Shown: in pieces, positions 8,210 to 16,764 of the stretch | Layout: the number at the start of each line of letters is the position of its first letter | Numbering within the stretch: the stretch's first letter is position 1 | Source: Propionivibrio sp. | GTDB taxonomy: Bacteria; Pseudomonadota; Gammaproteobacteria; Burkholderiales; Rhodocyclaceae | NCBI RefSeq assembly: GCF_029255185.1 | Contig: NZ_JAPUVO010000063.1 | Span: forward strand, 1 to 37,952 | Direction: 5' to 3' | DNA length: 37,952 bases | Made by a program: the position numbers and the translations under genes | The notes under the pieces: generated by a model | Databases searched by the model: none | The model's input: the letters and a program-made list of their open reading frames with translations, nothing else | What the model was told of the DNA's origin: nothing

Positions 8210-8220
8210 GATGGTCCATC
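8210..8220. promoter_or_regulatory. Short dyad upstream of the kor/nfn run
   Basis: GATGG-T-CCATC is a perfect 11-bp dyad about 63 bases upstream of the NfnA-like start codon. On the minus strand the flanks read TTTGATGGACCATCTTGA, which only partly resembles an FNR/CRP-type site (TTGAT then ATCAA, here with a 5-base gap and mismatches). It might be an operator of the cluster, but so short a palindrome can occur by chance. Confidence 0.18.
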
Positions 8221-8288
8221 AAACAGGGTGTGCTTGGCAAGCGATATCGATTCACAGTGTTAGCGCAAAATAGCAATGTCCGCCGGTG

Positions 8289-9671
8289 CTACAGTGCTAT
8301 TGGGAGTACCCTCACTTTCCCGGACTTCAGGAACTTGTTGATGATGCGGTAGATGTCCGGATCGAAGCGCTCATCACTGTGCTTATCCAGAAGGTCATGC
8401 AGCGCCGCCTCGTCATGTACTGTACCCAGGTAGCGCCAGCAATCGAACAGATGGTAATCCTCGCGCATCCCGAACTCGTCGCGTTCAATCAAGGCCACCG
8501 GCCCGGCGAAAGGCCAGCCGCTGAGCTTGAACTTGGCCAGTGCCGTCATCAGGCGGGCGCTGTGCAGCGCTACCGCCTCCTTGCCGACACAAACACCGCG
8601 ACATGTTTTCTGCCTGAAGGCAACGCAGGCTTCCCCCGCTTTTGCTGCGCCAAGCCCGACCTGGTTATGGCACAGGCGGTGCACATCGGCGAGCTTGCGC
8701 AGGGCATGAATGGCCTCGCGCGAGTTCATGTATAGACCAAAAAGATCAGGGGTGCGAGAAAAGTCAGTATCCCGGGCATGAACCAGTTGCGGGCGAAAAT
8801 CTCCGTCGCCATGCCGGATTAATTGCCAGGCGCAAAGATCGGTGGCGGGTTTGCGCGCGCAAGCCGATAATTCGAGTTCGTGCAGCCGTGCGCCCAGTTC
8901 GCCGGCAGCCTCGCGCCACTCGACACGCCAGACATTGCGCACCAGTGCCGTGTCGCGGTTGGCCAGCGAAAAATGCGCCAGTATCTGCTGGCGCAGATTG
9001 CTGCTGCGCTTGGCGAGCAGCAGGTTGCCATCCTCAGCGTACATGGCGTAGGCTCCGGGCGCTTCCGGCAGATCGTCGATCAGTGCCGAATCGATTTGTT
9101 CTGGCAACTGTGGCCGTCCGACGATTGCATCGATTGCCTTGCGCACCGTCTCGACCGGCAACAACTCGTGCCAACGCTGCCATAGGCTCCATAGCACCTG
9201 GGCATCGGCCAGCGCGCGGTGGCGATCGCCCGCCGTGATGGAATAACGTGTGAGCAGGGCATCGAGGCTGTGGCGGTGATGTTCGGGAAACAGTCTGCGT
9301 GAGAGCTTGACGGTGCACAAGTTCGGCGCCCGAAAATCGATTCCCAGGCGCTTGAATTCGCGTTTAAGGAAGGTGTAATCGAAGCGGGCGTTGTGGGCGA
9401 TAAAAAGTCGGCCGCGCAGTTTCTCAAGAACCAGGGGCGCAAGTTGCTTGAAACTGGGGGCCGAGGAAACCATTACCGTATTGATTCCGGTCAGCCCGGT
9501 TATGAAATCTGAAACAGTCCCTCCAGGGTTGACCAGAGACGACCACTCACGAACGCCATGCTGATCAACCTCGACGAAACCGATTTCGATGATTCGATCG
9601 TTCGCAAAATTTGCGCCTGTAGTCTCCAGATCGACAAAAATCAGGGGGTCATGCGCCAAAAGTGGTGTCAT
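8289..9671 (-). CDS. DEDDh 3'-5' exonuclease fused to a UvrC/Cho-like GIY-YIG domain
   Basis: The product has 460 residues. The N-terminal ~170 residues form a DnaQ-like proofreading-type exonuclease: DLETTG (residues 14-19), AHNARFDYTF (about 92-101) and HRALADAQ (about 151-158) supply the DEDDh acidic and His residues. Residues ~203-280 resemble the GIY-YIG nuclease domain of UvrC and Cho: PGAYAMY, then NLRQQILAHF and a downstream HELELSACARKP with the conserved Glu. The second half of the signature, usually Y-V/I-G-K-S, is LLAKRS here, so the nuclease site looks degenerate. The C-terminal part (about 300-460) resembles the Cho/UvrC-associated tail (ACVAFRQKTCRGVC, FDPDIYRIINKFL). Such fusions are common in beta- and gammaproteobacteria and are presumed to act in DNA repair. 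The ATG at 9671 is preferred over a TTG one codon earlier. Confidence 0.82.
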   Translation of the reverse strand: MTPLLAHDPLIFVDLETTGANFANDRIIEIGFVEVDQHGVREWSSLVNPGGTVSDFITGLTGINTVMVSSAPSFKQLAPLVLEKLRGRLFIAHNARFDYTFLKREFKRLGIDFRAPNLCTVKLSRRLFPEHHRHSLDALLTRYSITAGDRHRALADAQVLWSLWQRWHELLPVETVRKAIDAIVGRPQLPEQIDSALIDDLPEAPGAYAMYAEDGNLLLAKRSSNLRQQILAHFSLANRDTALVRNVWRVEWREAAGELGARLHELELSACARKPATDLCAWQLIRHGDGDFRPQLVHARDTDFSRTPDLFGLYMNSREAIHALRKLADVHRLCHNQVGLGAAKAGEACVAFRQKTCRGVCVGKEAVALHSARLMTALAKFKLSGWPFAGPVALIERDEFGMREDYHLFDCWRYLGTVHDEAALHDLLDKHSDERFDPDIYRIINKFLKSGKVRVLPIAL

Positions 9672-9939
9672 CAATGCAGAGGTGTCTAAAGTTGATTTCT
9701 GGAAAACTGTTGCGAACAGGAGGAATCGCCCGCAGGATTCTCGCAGAATTACTTCACGCCACTAGAAAATATTTCGATTCAGCGAGCCGCCGTTACGTGA
9801 TCACACTTACGGCCGGCGTGGCAAAATCGGTTCTTGATATGAGTGCTGGCGCACAGACCGTACTGGTATCGAAGCTGATGCTGCGGGGATGATGGTGTTC
9901 CAATGCCGGCCTCATTGAACGGCTCCAAAGCGCGCACCT

Positions 9940-12090
9940 ATGAAAGACATTGCCATGCATAGACTATCCTTCTGCTCAAAGCTCTCGATCTTACTGGCCG
10001 GAATCGCAGCACTCGCACTAAGCGGCTGGGCCGCAGCAGAGCCACCTTTTCGTGCGGCACGCTTAAGCTATACGAGTGGCACTGTGAGTTTCTTGCCTGC
10101 GGGCCAATCCGATTGGGTACAGGCTATTGTCAACCGGCCACTGACCACTGGCGACGGCTTATGGGCTGACGCAAACTCGCGTGCCGAATTTCAAGTCGGG
10201 GGCGCGGCGATCCGCTTGGGTTCGGTTACCAGCGTGACTTTGTTGAATCTTGACAACCACATCGCGCAGATGCAGCTCTCACAAGGCACGCTGAAAGTGA
10301 GAGTGCGCCACGTAGGACCTAACCAAACCTTTGAAGTGGATACGCCCAATCTCGCATTTACGCTAAACCGCCCTGGTGAATACCGCATCGATGTGGCCCC
10401 AGTCGGTGACGCTACGGTCGTCATGGTGCAGAACGGGCAGGCTGAAGTGCATGCTGAAGGGACGTCGTATACGATTGATTCGAAACAAGGATATCGCTTC
10501 CACGGCCAAGGATTGTCCGACTCCGCTCTCGCAGCCTGGCACGACGACGATCTAGATCGCTGGGCGCTTGAGCGCGACCGGCGAGGCGACAACTCCACCT
10601 CCGCGCAATATGTTTCCTCCGATGTGATCGGCTATGAAGACCTTGATTCCAATGGGAACTGGCGTGCCGATCCGAACTACGGCAACGTGTGGACGCCGAC
10701 TCGCGTGGCAGCCGGCTGGACTCCCTATCGTGACGGTCATTGGGTCTGGGTCGATCCGTGGGGTTGGACTTGGGTAGATGACGCCCCTTGGGGCTTTGCC
10801 GTATCGCATTACGGCCGTTGGGCCAATATCCGGGGGGCTTGGGGCTGGGTTCCGGGACCGCCACGCGAGCAGGCGGTGTATGCGCCAGCGCTGGTTGCGT
10901 TTGTCGGCGGCAAGGCTTTTCATAAGGGCTCGCTGCCTATCAGAAACACCATCGGAGCTGTCATTGGCTGGTTCCCGCTTGCGCCACGCGAGGTCTACCG
11001 GCCCTCCTATCCGGTAAGCCGCAGCTATTTTGACAACATCAACCGTAGCAACGCCGTGATTGCCCCAACGACCATCAACAAGGTCTACAACACTACCATC
11101 GTTCAAAAAACACAGATCAATGTAAGCAAAATGGTTTATGTCAACCAGCAAGTGGCCGGAGCCGTGATCGCCGTGCCAGTTCAAGCGTTTGTGCAATCGC
11201 AACCCGTGGCCAAAGCAGCTATGCCGGTATCGAAAGAAACGGCCGCCAGTGCGCCTGTGGAGAATGTCGGCGTCGTGGCACCGGTTCAACACAGTGTGCA
11301 CGGTGGCGCCCCCGCAGTCGGTGCCAAGCCTCCGACCCATGAACGAGCCGTTGTCGTCCACACCTCCCCACCACCGCCGTCAGTCGCCTTTGCCATTCAG
11401 CAGCAACTGGCTGCTAAGCCCGGCTTGCCGATTGACGAAGTGCAACGTAAGAAATTAAAGCCTGCTACTGCACCGATACCGAAGGTGAGTGTGGTGACCT
11501 CTAGCCAAGCGCTGGCACCAAGCGCTCTGCCACCCGTAACACCCCCGGCCGCCAAATCACCCGAGGCGTGGAAAGCCGAAGCAGGAAAAGCAGATACAGC
11601 CAAAATCGAGGCTGCCAGGGGTGCTGCTACAAAAACGGACGCAGCGAAGGTCGATGCAGGCAAGATAGAAGCAGAAAAAGCCGCGACAGTAAAAAACAAA
11701 GCATTGCGAGTTGAGGAGGTGAAAGCCGACGCAGTTAAAGCCGATGCTGCAAAATCAGAGGCAGCTAAGGCCGAGGCAATGCGAGCAGAGACCGCAAAAA
11801 CTGAAGCCGCAAAGGCAGCGACAGCAAAAGCCGAAATAGCCAAGGCTCAGGCCGCTAAAGCTGAAGCAATCAAAGCTGAGTCGGTGAAAGCGGAAATAGC
11901 CAAGGCCAAGGCCGCGACTGCAAAAGCGGAAGCCTCACGGGCCGATGCTTTGAAGGCTGAATCGCTCAAAGCCAACGCCGCCAAGGCGGCGATAGCAAAA
12001 GCCGAAGCAGTACGGATCGAGGCGGTAAAAGCGGAAGAGGAGAAGAAAAAAGCTGAGGAAGCACGAAAGCACAAGCCTGGTGCCGGTTAA
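9940..12090 (+). CDS. Secreted FecR-domain/DUF6600 protein with long Ala/Lys-rich tail
   Basis: The 716-residue product starts with a Sec signal peptide (a hydrophobic stretch about residues 14-30 ending GWAAAEPP). Residues ~40-190 resemble the FecR domain, a beta-rich ligand- or sensor-type module (LTTGDGLWADANSRAEFQVG, LSQGTLKVRVR, NRPGEYRIDV, VVMVQNGQAEV). Residues ~235-330 are a Trp-rich segment typical of DUF6600 (GHWVWVDPWGWTWVDDAPWG, GRWANIRGAWGWVPGP). A Pro/Ala linker follows. Residues ~545-712 are a low-complexity helical tract of AKAEA-like repeats similar to the TolA stalk. The protein is presumably periplasmic or surface-attached. No sigma factor gene or TonB receptor is nearby, so FecR-type sigma regulation is not suggested. 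Starts at 9940 and 9955 are both possible; neither has a strong ribosome site. Confidence 0.8.
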   Translation: MKDIAMHRLSFCSKLSILLAGIAALALSGWAAAEPPFRAARLSYTSGTVSFLPAGQSDWVQAIVNRPLTTGDGLWADANSRAEFQVGGAAIRLGSVTSVTLLNLDNHIAQMQLSQGTLKVRVRHVGPNQTFEVDTPNLAFTLNRPGEYRIDVAPVGDATVVMVQNGQAEVHAEGTSYTIDSKQGYRFHGQGLSDSALAAWHDDDLDRWALERDRRGDNSTSAQYVSSDVIGYEDLDSNGNWRADPNYGNVWTPTRVAAGWTPYRDGHWVWVDPWGWTWVDDAPWGFAVSHYGRWANIRGAWGWVPGPPREQAVYAPALVAFVGGKAFHKGSLPIRNTIGAVIGWFPLAPREVYRPSYPVSRSYFDNINRSNAVIAPTTINKVYNTTIVQKTQINVSKMVYVNQQVAGAVIAVPVQAFVQSQPVAKAAMPVSKETAASAPVENVGVVAPVQHSVHGGAPAVGAKPPTHERAVVVHTSPPPPSVAFAIQQQLAAKPGLPIDEVQRKKLKPATAPIPKVSVVTSSQALAPSALPPVTPPAAKSPEAWKAEAGKADTAKIEAARGAATKTDAAKVDAGKIEAEKAATVKNKALRVEEVKADAVKADAAKSEAAKAEAMRAETAKTEAAKAATAKAEIAKAQAAKAEAIKAESVKAEIAKAKAATAKAEASRADALKAESLKANAAKAAIAKAEAVRIEAVKAEEEKKKAEEARKHKPGAG
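11572..12075 (+). repeat. AKAEA-type low-complexity coding repeat
   Basis: The 3' quarter of the FecR/DUF6600 gene encodes about 168 residues made of degenerate 3- to 6-residue units such as KAEAAKAEA, KAESVKAEI and KADAAKSEA. DNA-level repeats are imperfect, with synonymous changes between units, so the array is old or selected at protein level rather than recently amplified. It should form one long charged helix, as in TolA domain II, able to span the periplasm. Confidence 0.75.
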
Positions 12091-12177
12091 TTCAGACAAT
12101 ATGAGATTTTTAGCCAGAACGTCTCAATTTAACCGGACACTACTGACTTTGCTGACTTTGTATTCACAAAAACAACG

Positions 12178-13566
12178 ATGCATGATGAAAATATCAGCAG
12201 CGCCGAGTTCCTTTTTTTCGAGGGAAATCGGCATATGGCGGACGGCCGTATGCTTCTGGCAGAGCAGTGCTTTCGCGCGGCGATTGGGCTATGGCCCGAC
12301 TTTGCCGAAGCTCATGCCAACCTCGGCTTGCTTCTTGATCAGTGTGGTCTGAAGGTCGAGGCAGAAACGCATTATTTGCATTCCCTTGCCTGCAACCCTG
12401 ATGAAGGGCAGGTCCACCTGAACTTCGCTGTCCTGCTCGCCCAGCAAAAACGGTTTGACGAAGCTGATGCTGCGTATCGCGAGACGATCAGGCTGCTGCC
12501 GGCGTCCGCGGTGGCTTGGTCGAATCTGGGGGTGTTGCAAGCCTGCCGGAAACAGGAGGTCGAAGCCGAGTGCAGTTATCGGACGGCGATCGCTCTGGAT
12601 GCCAATTACAAACTGGCCCAGTTCAATTTCAGCTACCTCTTGCTGCGCCAGGGACGCTTTGAAGAAGGCTGGCGCTGCCTGGAGGCGCGCAACTGGTACG
12701 CTCCACTGGAGAAGCGTCTGGCCTGCCCGCGCTGGCGAGGGGAAAGCCTGCAAGGCAAGTCATTGTTGATCGGCTTCGAGGCCGGGCACGGCGACATGAT
12801 CCAGTTCTGTCGCTACGCGGCGGTATTGAAGGCTCAGGGTGCCGGAGAGATCAGCCTGCTCTGTCATCCGGCCTTGAAAACGTTGTTCGCTACTGTGGCC
12901 GGGGTCGATACCGTCATTGCCTTCGATGAAGCGCTGCCCACCTCCAGTTGGGATTTTTGGACGCCGCCGTTCAGTATCCCGTTCTATTGCCAAACCCGGC
13001 TCGATACCATTCCGGCCAGCTTGCCTTATCTGCGGGCCGATAGCAGCAGACGAGAGTATTGGTCAGCGCTGCTGCTCAGGGATAGCAGCCCGGCCGAGGT
13101 GCGTGTCGGCCTGGTCTGGAAAGGCAACCCGGTTTTTGAAAACGATGATCAGCGCTCGCTTCCCGCTCTAGACAGACTGGCGCCACTGGGCGCCAGCACC
13201 GGCGTGCGCTTCTTCAGCCTGCAAAAAGGGGCCGGTGAGGAGGAAGCGGCGCAGCCGCCGGCCGGCTTGCAACTGGTGAATCTGGGTCCGCAACTAGCTG
13301 ACTTCGCCGACACGGCGGCGGTGATCGAAAATCTCGATCTGGTGATTAGCGTGGACACCGCCGTTGCACATCTGACGGGCGCCCTGGGCAAGCCTTGCTG
13401 GCTGCTCCTGCCCGACTACAAAACCGATTGGCGCTGGCTGGCAGAACGCACAGACTCGCCCTGGTATCCGGGTGTCATGCGCCTCTTTCGGCAGCCGTGC
13501 ATGGGCGATTGGACGTCGGTGCTTGACGAGGTGAGCTGTGCGCTGCGCGGCTTTAAGCGAGCTTAA
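12178..13566 (+). CDS. TPR-repeat protein with heptosyltransferase-like (GT9-type) C-terminal domain
   Basis: The product has 462 residues. The N-terminal ~160 residues hold four tetratricopeptide-like repeats (for example LWPDFAEAHANLGLLLDQCG and LPASAVAWSNLGVLQACR). The C-terminal ~280 residues resemble the ADP-heptose:LPS-heptosyltransferase fold: VGLVWKGNP near residue 308, a FFSLQKGAGEEE region, and DLVISVDTAVAHLTGALGKP near 390-409. The last block is the nucleotide-sugar side of the fold. Such TPR-glycosyltransferase-like proteins are widespread, and their acceptor is generally unknown. It follows the FecR/DUF6600 gene by 87 bases in the same direction and may share its transcript. No LPS genes are adjacent. 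No signal peptide is seen, so it is cytoplasmic. No clear ribosome site is visible before the ATG. Confidence 0.8.
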   Translation: MHDENISSAEFLFFEGNRHMADGRMLLAEQCFRAAIGLWPDFAEAHANLGLLLDQCGLKVEAETHYLHSLACNPDEGQVHLNFAVLLAQQKRFDEADAAYRETIRLLPASAVAWSNLGVLQACRKQEVEAECSYRTAIALDANYKLAQFNFSYLLLRQGRFEEGWRCLEARNWYAPLEKRLACPRWRGESLQGKSLLIGFEAGHGDMIQFCRYAAVLKAQGAGEISLLCHPALKTLFATVAGVDTVIAFDEALPTSSWDFWTPPFSIPFYCQTRLDTIPASLPYLRADSSRREYWSALLLRDSSPAEVRVGLVWKGNPVFENDDQRSLPALDRLAPLGASTGVRFFSLQKGAGEEEAAQPPAGLQLVNLGPQLADFADTAAVIENLDLVISVDTAVAHLTGALGKPCWLLLPDYKTDWRWLAERTDSPWYPGVMRLFRQPCMGDWTSVLDEVSCALRGFKRA

Positions 13567-13581
13567 ACTTGGGAGGGGCGG

Positions 13582-13968
13582 TCAGCCATAGTTTACCGGG
13601 TTCTTGATCAGCCAGTGCTGGTCCCGTGTCGTTCCAATGCGCTTGCTGGCTCCATGTACCATAGCCGAGGTCAAGGGCCGTGTTTTCCAGGCAAAGCTAC
13701 CGGCAAAGCCAGCCGCTGCGCCAAGAAGCCCGCCGGTGATCACGCCCCGGAGCGGTTTGCGGTCATCCGTCAGTACGCCGAAGATGGCGCCCGCCAACAC
13801 ACCGATCGTCGCCGCTTGCCACGACTCCTGTGCAGCTGAAGTTACCATGTCGATTCTGTCTGTCGATTCAAGCGTCGCTTTGCGCGCGTCTTTCGCTCCT
13901 TCAACACCTGACTCAACCAATTCCTGGCCGTAAGCCAGGTTCGTTCTTATTTTCTTGGAAATGCTCAT
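13582..13968 (-). CDS. Small glycine-zipper membrane protein, function unknown
   Basis: The 128-residue product starts at an ATG with AGGAG about 10 bases upstream. The N-terminal half is helical and charged (SGVEGAKDARKATLESTDR). Two glycine/alanine-rich hydrophobic segments follow, about residues 52-66 (ATIGVLAGAIFGVL) and 76-94 (VITGGLLGAAAGFAGSFAW), separated by a polar turn with DDRKP. This looks like a glycine-zipper hairpin inserted in a membrane. I do not recognise a named family. It is convergent with the TPR/glycosyltransferase-like gene, with only 15 bases between stop codons, and divergent from pepN. Its charged C-terminus (TTRDQHWLIKNPVNYG) looks complete. Confidence 0.65.
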   Translation of the reverse strand: MSISKKIRTNLAYGQELVESGVEGAKDARKATLESTDRIDMVTSAAQESWQAATIGVLAGAIFGVLTDDRKPLRGVITGGLLGAAAGFAGSFAWKTRPLTSAMVHGASKRIGTTRDQHWLIKNPVNYG

Positions 13969-14160
13969 TTGATAATGCTCCTGTTTACAGGGTAGAAAAA
14001 ATGGACAACTTGTTTCGCATAAGTGTAAAACTGCTGCTAGATTACACCAAAGTGGTGGTTGGTCAGCGCAGTACGCCGAAAGTTACGTATCCTTTTCCCT
14101 GCATTTTTCTTGCGGCTTATCCGCTAACATCGCGGCTGGCCATCCTTTGGAACACGCTTA

Positions 14161-16764
14161 ATGCACAACGCTATTCTTGACCCCGTACGTCTTGCCGATT
14201 ATGCCCCGCCACCCTGGCTGGTCAACACCGTACATCTGGATGTCGATATTCGCCCGCAATGGACATTGGTTGTTGCCACGCTAAGTTGTGTGCGCAATGC
14301 TGTCGTTGCCGGCGATCACCCGCTGCTGCTTGATGGCGAGGATCTCGAAACCCTCTCGGTCAGCATCGATGGTCAGTTGCTTTCTCCGGTCGCCTACACG
14401 CTAAGCGCCGACCGGCTGGTCCTGCAACAGTTGCCCGAACAGTTCACGCTGGAAACGCGGGTACGCATTGATCCGGATAGGAACACGCAACTCTCGGGAC
14501 TGTATCGCAGCCATGACGGTTACTTTACCCAGTGCGAGCCGCAGGGCTTTCGCCGCATCACCTGGTTTATCGACCGCCCGGATGTCATGGCGCGGTACAC
14601 GGTTACCCTGCATGCTGACAAGGCCGCTTTCCCCTTTCTTCTTTCCAACGGTAACCCGGTGGGCGGCGGCGACGAGCCGCAGGGGCGTCATTTCGCTACT
14701 TGGGAAGATCCCTTCAGAAAACCCTGTTATCTCTTTGCGTTGGTCGCCGGCAAGCTCGATGTGCTGCGCGACAGCTACCGCACCACGTCCGGGCGTGATG
14801 TGCAACTGGCGATCTATGTCGAGCCGGGCAAGCTTGATCAATGCGTACACGCCATGGCTGCACTCAAGAAATCGATGCTCTGGGATGAAAAAACCTTTGG
14901 CCTCGAATGCGATCTTGACCACTACATGATCGTTGCCGTCGGCGACTTCAACATGGGCGCTATGGAGAACAAGGGGCTTAACATCTTCAACACCAAGTAC
15001 GTGCTGGCGCGCGCCGATGTCGCCACCGATGTCGATTTCGAGAATATCGACCGCGTTGTCGCACACGAGTACTTTCACAACTGGACCGGCAACCGTGTGA
15101 CCTGCCGTGACTGGTTCCAGCTTTCGCTGAAAGAGGGGCTGACCGTTTTTCGCGATCAAGAATTCGGCGCCGACACACACAGCCGAAAAACCGCCCGCAT
15201 CCGCGAAGTGCGCGGATTGCGTGCTGTCCAATTCCCGGAAGACGCCGGTCCGATGGCGCATCCGGTGCGTCCGGAGAGTTATCTGGAAATCAATAATTTT
15301 TATACCAGCACCGTCTATGAGAAGGGTGCCGAAGTCGTTCGCATGATCCAAACGCTGATCGGCAAGGACGCCTTCCGGTGCGGTATGGATCTCTACTTTG
15401 AGCGCCACGACGGGCAAGCGGTGACCTGCGACGACTTCGTCGCGGCCATGGGTGATGCCGCCGGTTTTGACTTCACGCCGTTCATGACCTGGTACCGCCA
15501 GGCCGGCACGCCGAAAGTGACGGCCCGTGGCGACTATGATGCCGCCTCCCGGCGTTACACGCTGACGTTGACACAGTCCTGCCCCACGTCACCAGGGCAG
15601 GTGGACAAAGCGCCTTACCTGATTCCCGTTGCCGTCGGCCTGGTTGGGCCGGAAGGCGGTGATCTGGTAAATACACGTGTGCTGCACCTCGACACACAGC
15701 AACAATCCTTCGTTTTCGAGAACATCCCACTGGCGCCGGTTCCCTCACTGCTGCGCAATTTCTCGGCGCCGGTCGTTCTTGAATATGACTACACACAGGC
15801 CGAACTTGCCCACCTGCTGGCGCACGACAGCGACCCCTTCAATCGCTGGGAAGCCGGTCAGCGACTTTTTGGGCAACTGATTCGCAGCGCCGTCGTCAGC
15901 CTCACGCGCGGCGAACCAGTCGACTGGCCAGCCAGTGTGCTTGATGCCGCGCGCAAGGTACTGATCGGTGCGGGCGATCGGGCCTTTATCGCCGAGGCGC
16001 TGACCCTGCCCGGCGAAGCAACCCTGGCCGAGCAGATGGAGGTGGTCAATCCGGAGTTTCTGCATATTGCCCGAACTGGTCTGGCGCGCTATCTGGCGAG
16101 CGGTCTGCAGAGCGATTTTTCCCGCCTCTATGACACGCTGGCGCCGCTTGGGCCCTATCAGCCGGAAACGCTAGCCGCTGGTCGGCGTCGCCTGCGCAAT
16201 CTGTGTCTGAGCTACCTTAACGAGCTTAATTCGGTCGAACACCGCACCCTGGCGCGATTGCAGTTCGATAATGCCAACAACATGACCGACCAGTTCGCTG
16301 CACTCAGTGTTCTGGCGAATGCGCAGGGCAAAGAGGGCGAAGCCGCGCTGGCTGCGTTCTATGTCCGCTGGCAGGGTGAAGCGCTGGTGATCGACAAGTG
16401 GCTTGCAGTTCAGGCGAGCAGCCGTTTGCCCGGAACACTGGCTCGGGTGGAAAGCCTGACCAGCCACCCGGCATTCGACTTGAAAAATCCCAACAAGATT
16501 TACGCACTGCTGCGCACCTTCGGTGCCAATCATCGGCACTTCCACGCCGGCGATGGTAGTGGATACCGCTTCCTCGCCGGACAAATCGCCGTGCTCGACC
16601 CGATCAATCCGCAAGTTGCGTCACGGTTGGCGCGCAGTTTCGATCGTTGGAAACGTTTCGATGCTGTACGCCAAAGCCATGCGCAGGTAGCGCTGGAATC
16701 ACTCAGGCAGCAGCCTGGGCTGTCGCGGGATGTATTTGAGGTAGTGGATAAGGCTTTGGGCTAG
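14161..16764 (+). CDS. pepN: Aminopeptidase N (M1 zinc metallopeptidase)
   Basis: The 867-residue product is a full-length PepN of the enterobacterial/proteobacterial type. The exopeptidase motif GAMEN is near residue 266 and the zinc motif HEYFHNW near 302-308, with the third zinc ligand Glu in LKEGLTVFRDQEFG about 20 residues later. The M1 N-terminal beta domain, catalytic domain and C-terminal helical domain (ending QQPGLSRDVFEVVDKALG) are all present. It removes N-terminal residues from peptides in the cytoplasm and completes protein turnover. The ATG has GGAA about 8 bases upstream. Its TAG stop lies within CTAG and overlaps the stop of the convergent pstS by 4 bases, so no separate terminator exists between the two genes. 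Confidence 0.96.
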   Translation: MHNAILDPVRLADYAPPPWLVNTVHLDVDIRPQWTLVVATLSCVRNAVVAGDHPLLLDGEDLETLSVSIDGQLLSPVAYTLSADRLVLQQLPEQFTLETRVRIDPDRNTQLSGLYRSHDGYFTQCEPQGFRRITWFIDRPDVMARYTVTLHADKAAFPFLLSNGNPVGGGDEPQGRHFATWEDPFRKPCYLFALVAGKLDVLRDSYRTTSGRDVQLAIYVEPGKLDQCVHAMAALKKSMLWDEKTFGLECDLDHYMIVAVGDFNMGAMENKGLNIFNTKYVLARADVATDVDFENIDRVVAHEYFHNWTGNRVTCRDWFQLSLKEGLTVFRDQEFGADTHSRKTARIREVRGLRAVQFPEDAGPMAHPVRPESYLEINNFYTSTVYEKGAEVVRMIQTLIGKDAFRCGMDLYFERHDGQAVTCDDFVAAMGDAAGFDFTPFMTWYRQAGTPKVTARGDYDAASRRYTLTLTQSCPTSPGQVDKAPYLIPVAVGLVGPEGGDLVNTRVLHLDTQQQSFVFENIPLAPVPSLLRNFSAPVVLEYDYTQAELAHLLAHDSDPFNRWEAGQRLFGQLIRSAVVSLTRGEPVDWPASVLDAARKVLIGAGDRAFIAEALTLPGEATLAEQMEVVNPEFLHIARTGLARYLASGLQSDFSRLYDTLAPLGPYQPETLAAGRRRLRNLCLSYLNELNSVEHRTLARLQFDNANNMTDQFAALSVLANAQGKEGEAALAAFYVRWQGEALVIDKWLAVQASSRLPGTLARVESLTSHPAFDLKNPNKIYALLRTFGANHRHFHAGDGSGYRFLAGQIAVLDPINPQVASRLARSFDRWKRFDAVRQSHAQVALESLRQQPGLSRDVFEVVDKALG

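Noticed and set aside
7263-8273. Plus-strand open frame of 336 codons opposite the NfnA-like gene
   Set aside because: Antisense shadow of a gene with clear FAD, nucleotide and [2Fe-2S] motifs; no recognisable protein features.
9662-9892. Plus-strand frame of 76 codons between the exonuclease fusion and the FecR/DUF6600 gene
   Set aside because: It has no ribosome site at its start, overlaps the exonuclease start and has an undistinguished composition; the gap looks like a normal promoter region.
13552-13567. TTTAAGC-GA-GCTTAAA palindrome at the end of the TPR/glycosyltransferase-like gene as a terminator
   Set aside because: The two-base loop cannot form a normal hairpin, the arms lie within coding sequence and no T-run follows.
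14401-15417. Minus-strand open frame of 338 codons within pepN
   Set aside because: Fully antisense to the catalytic part of pepN; an antisense shadow.
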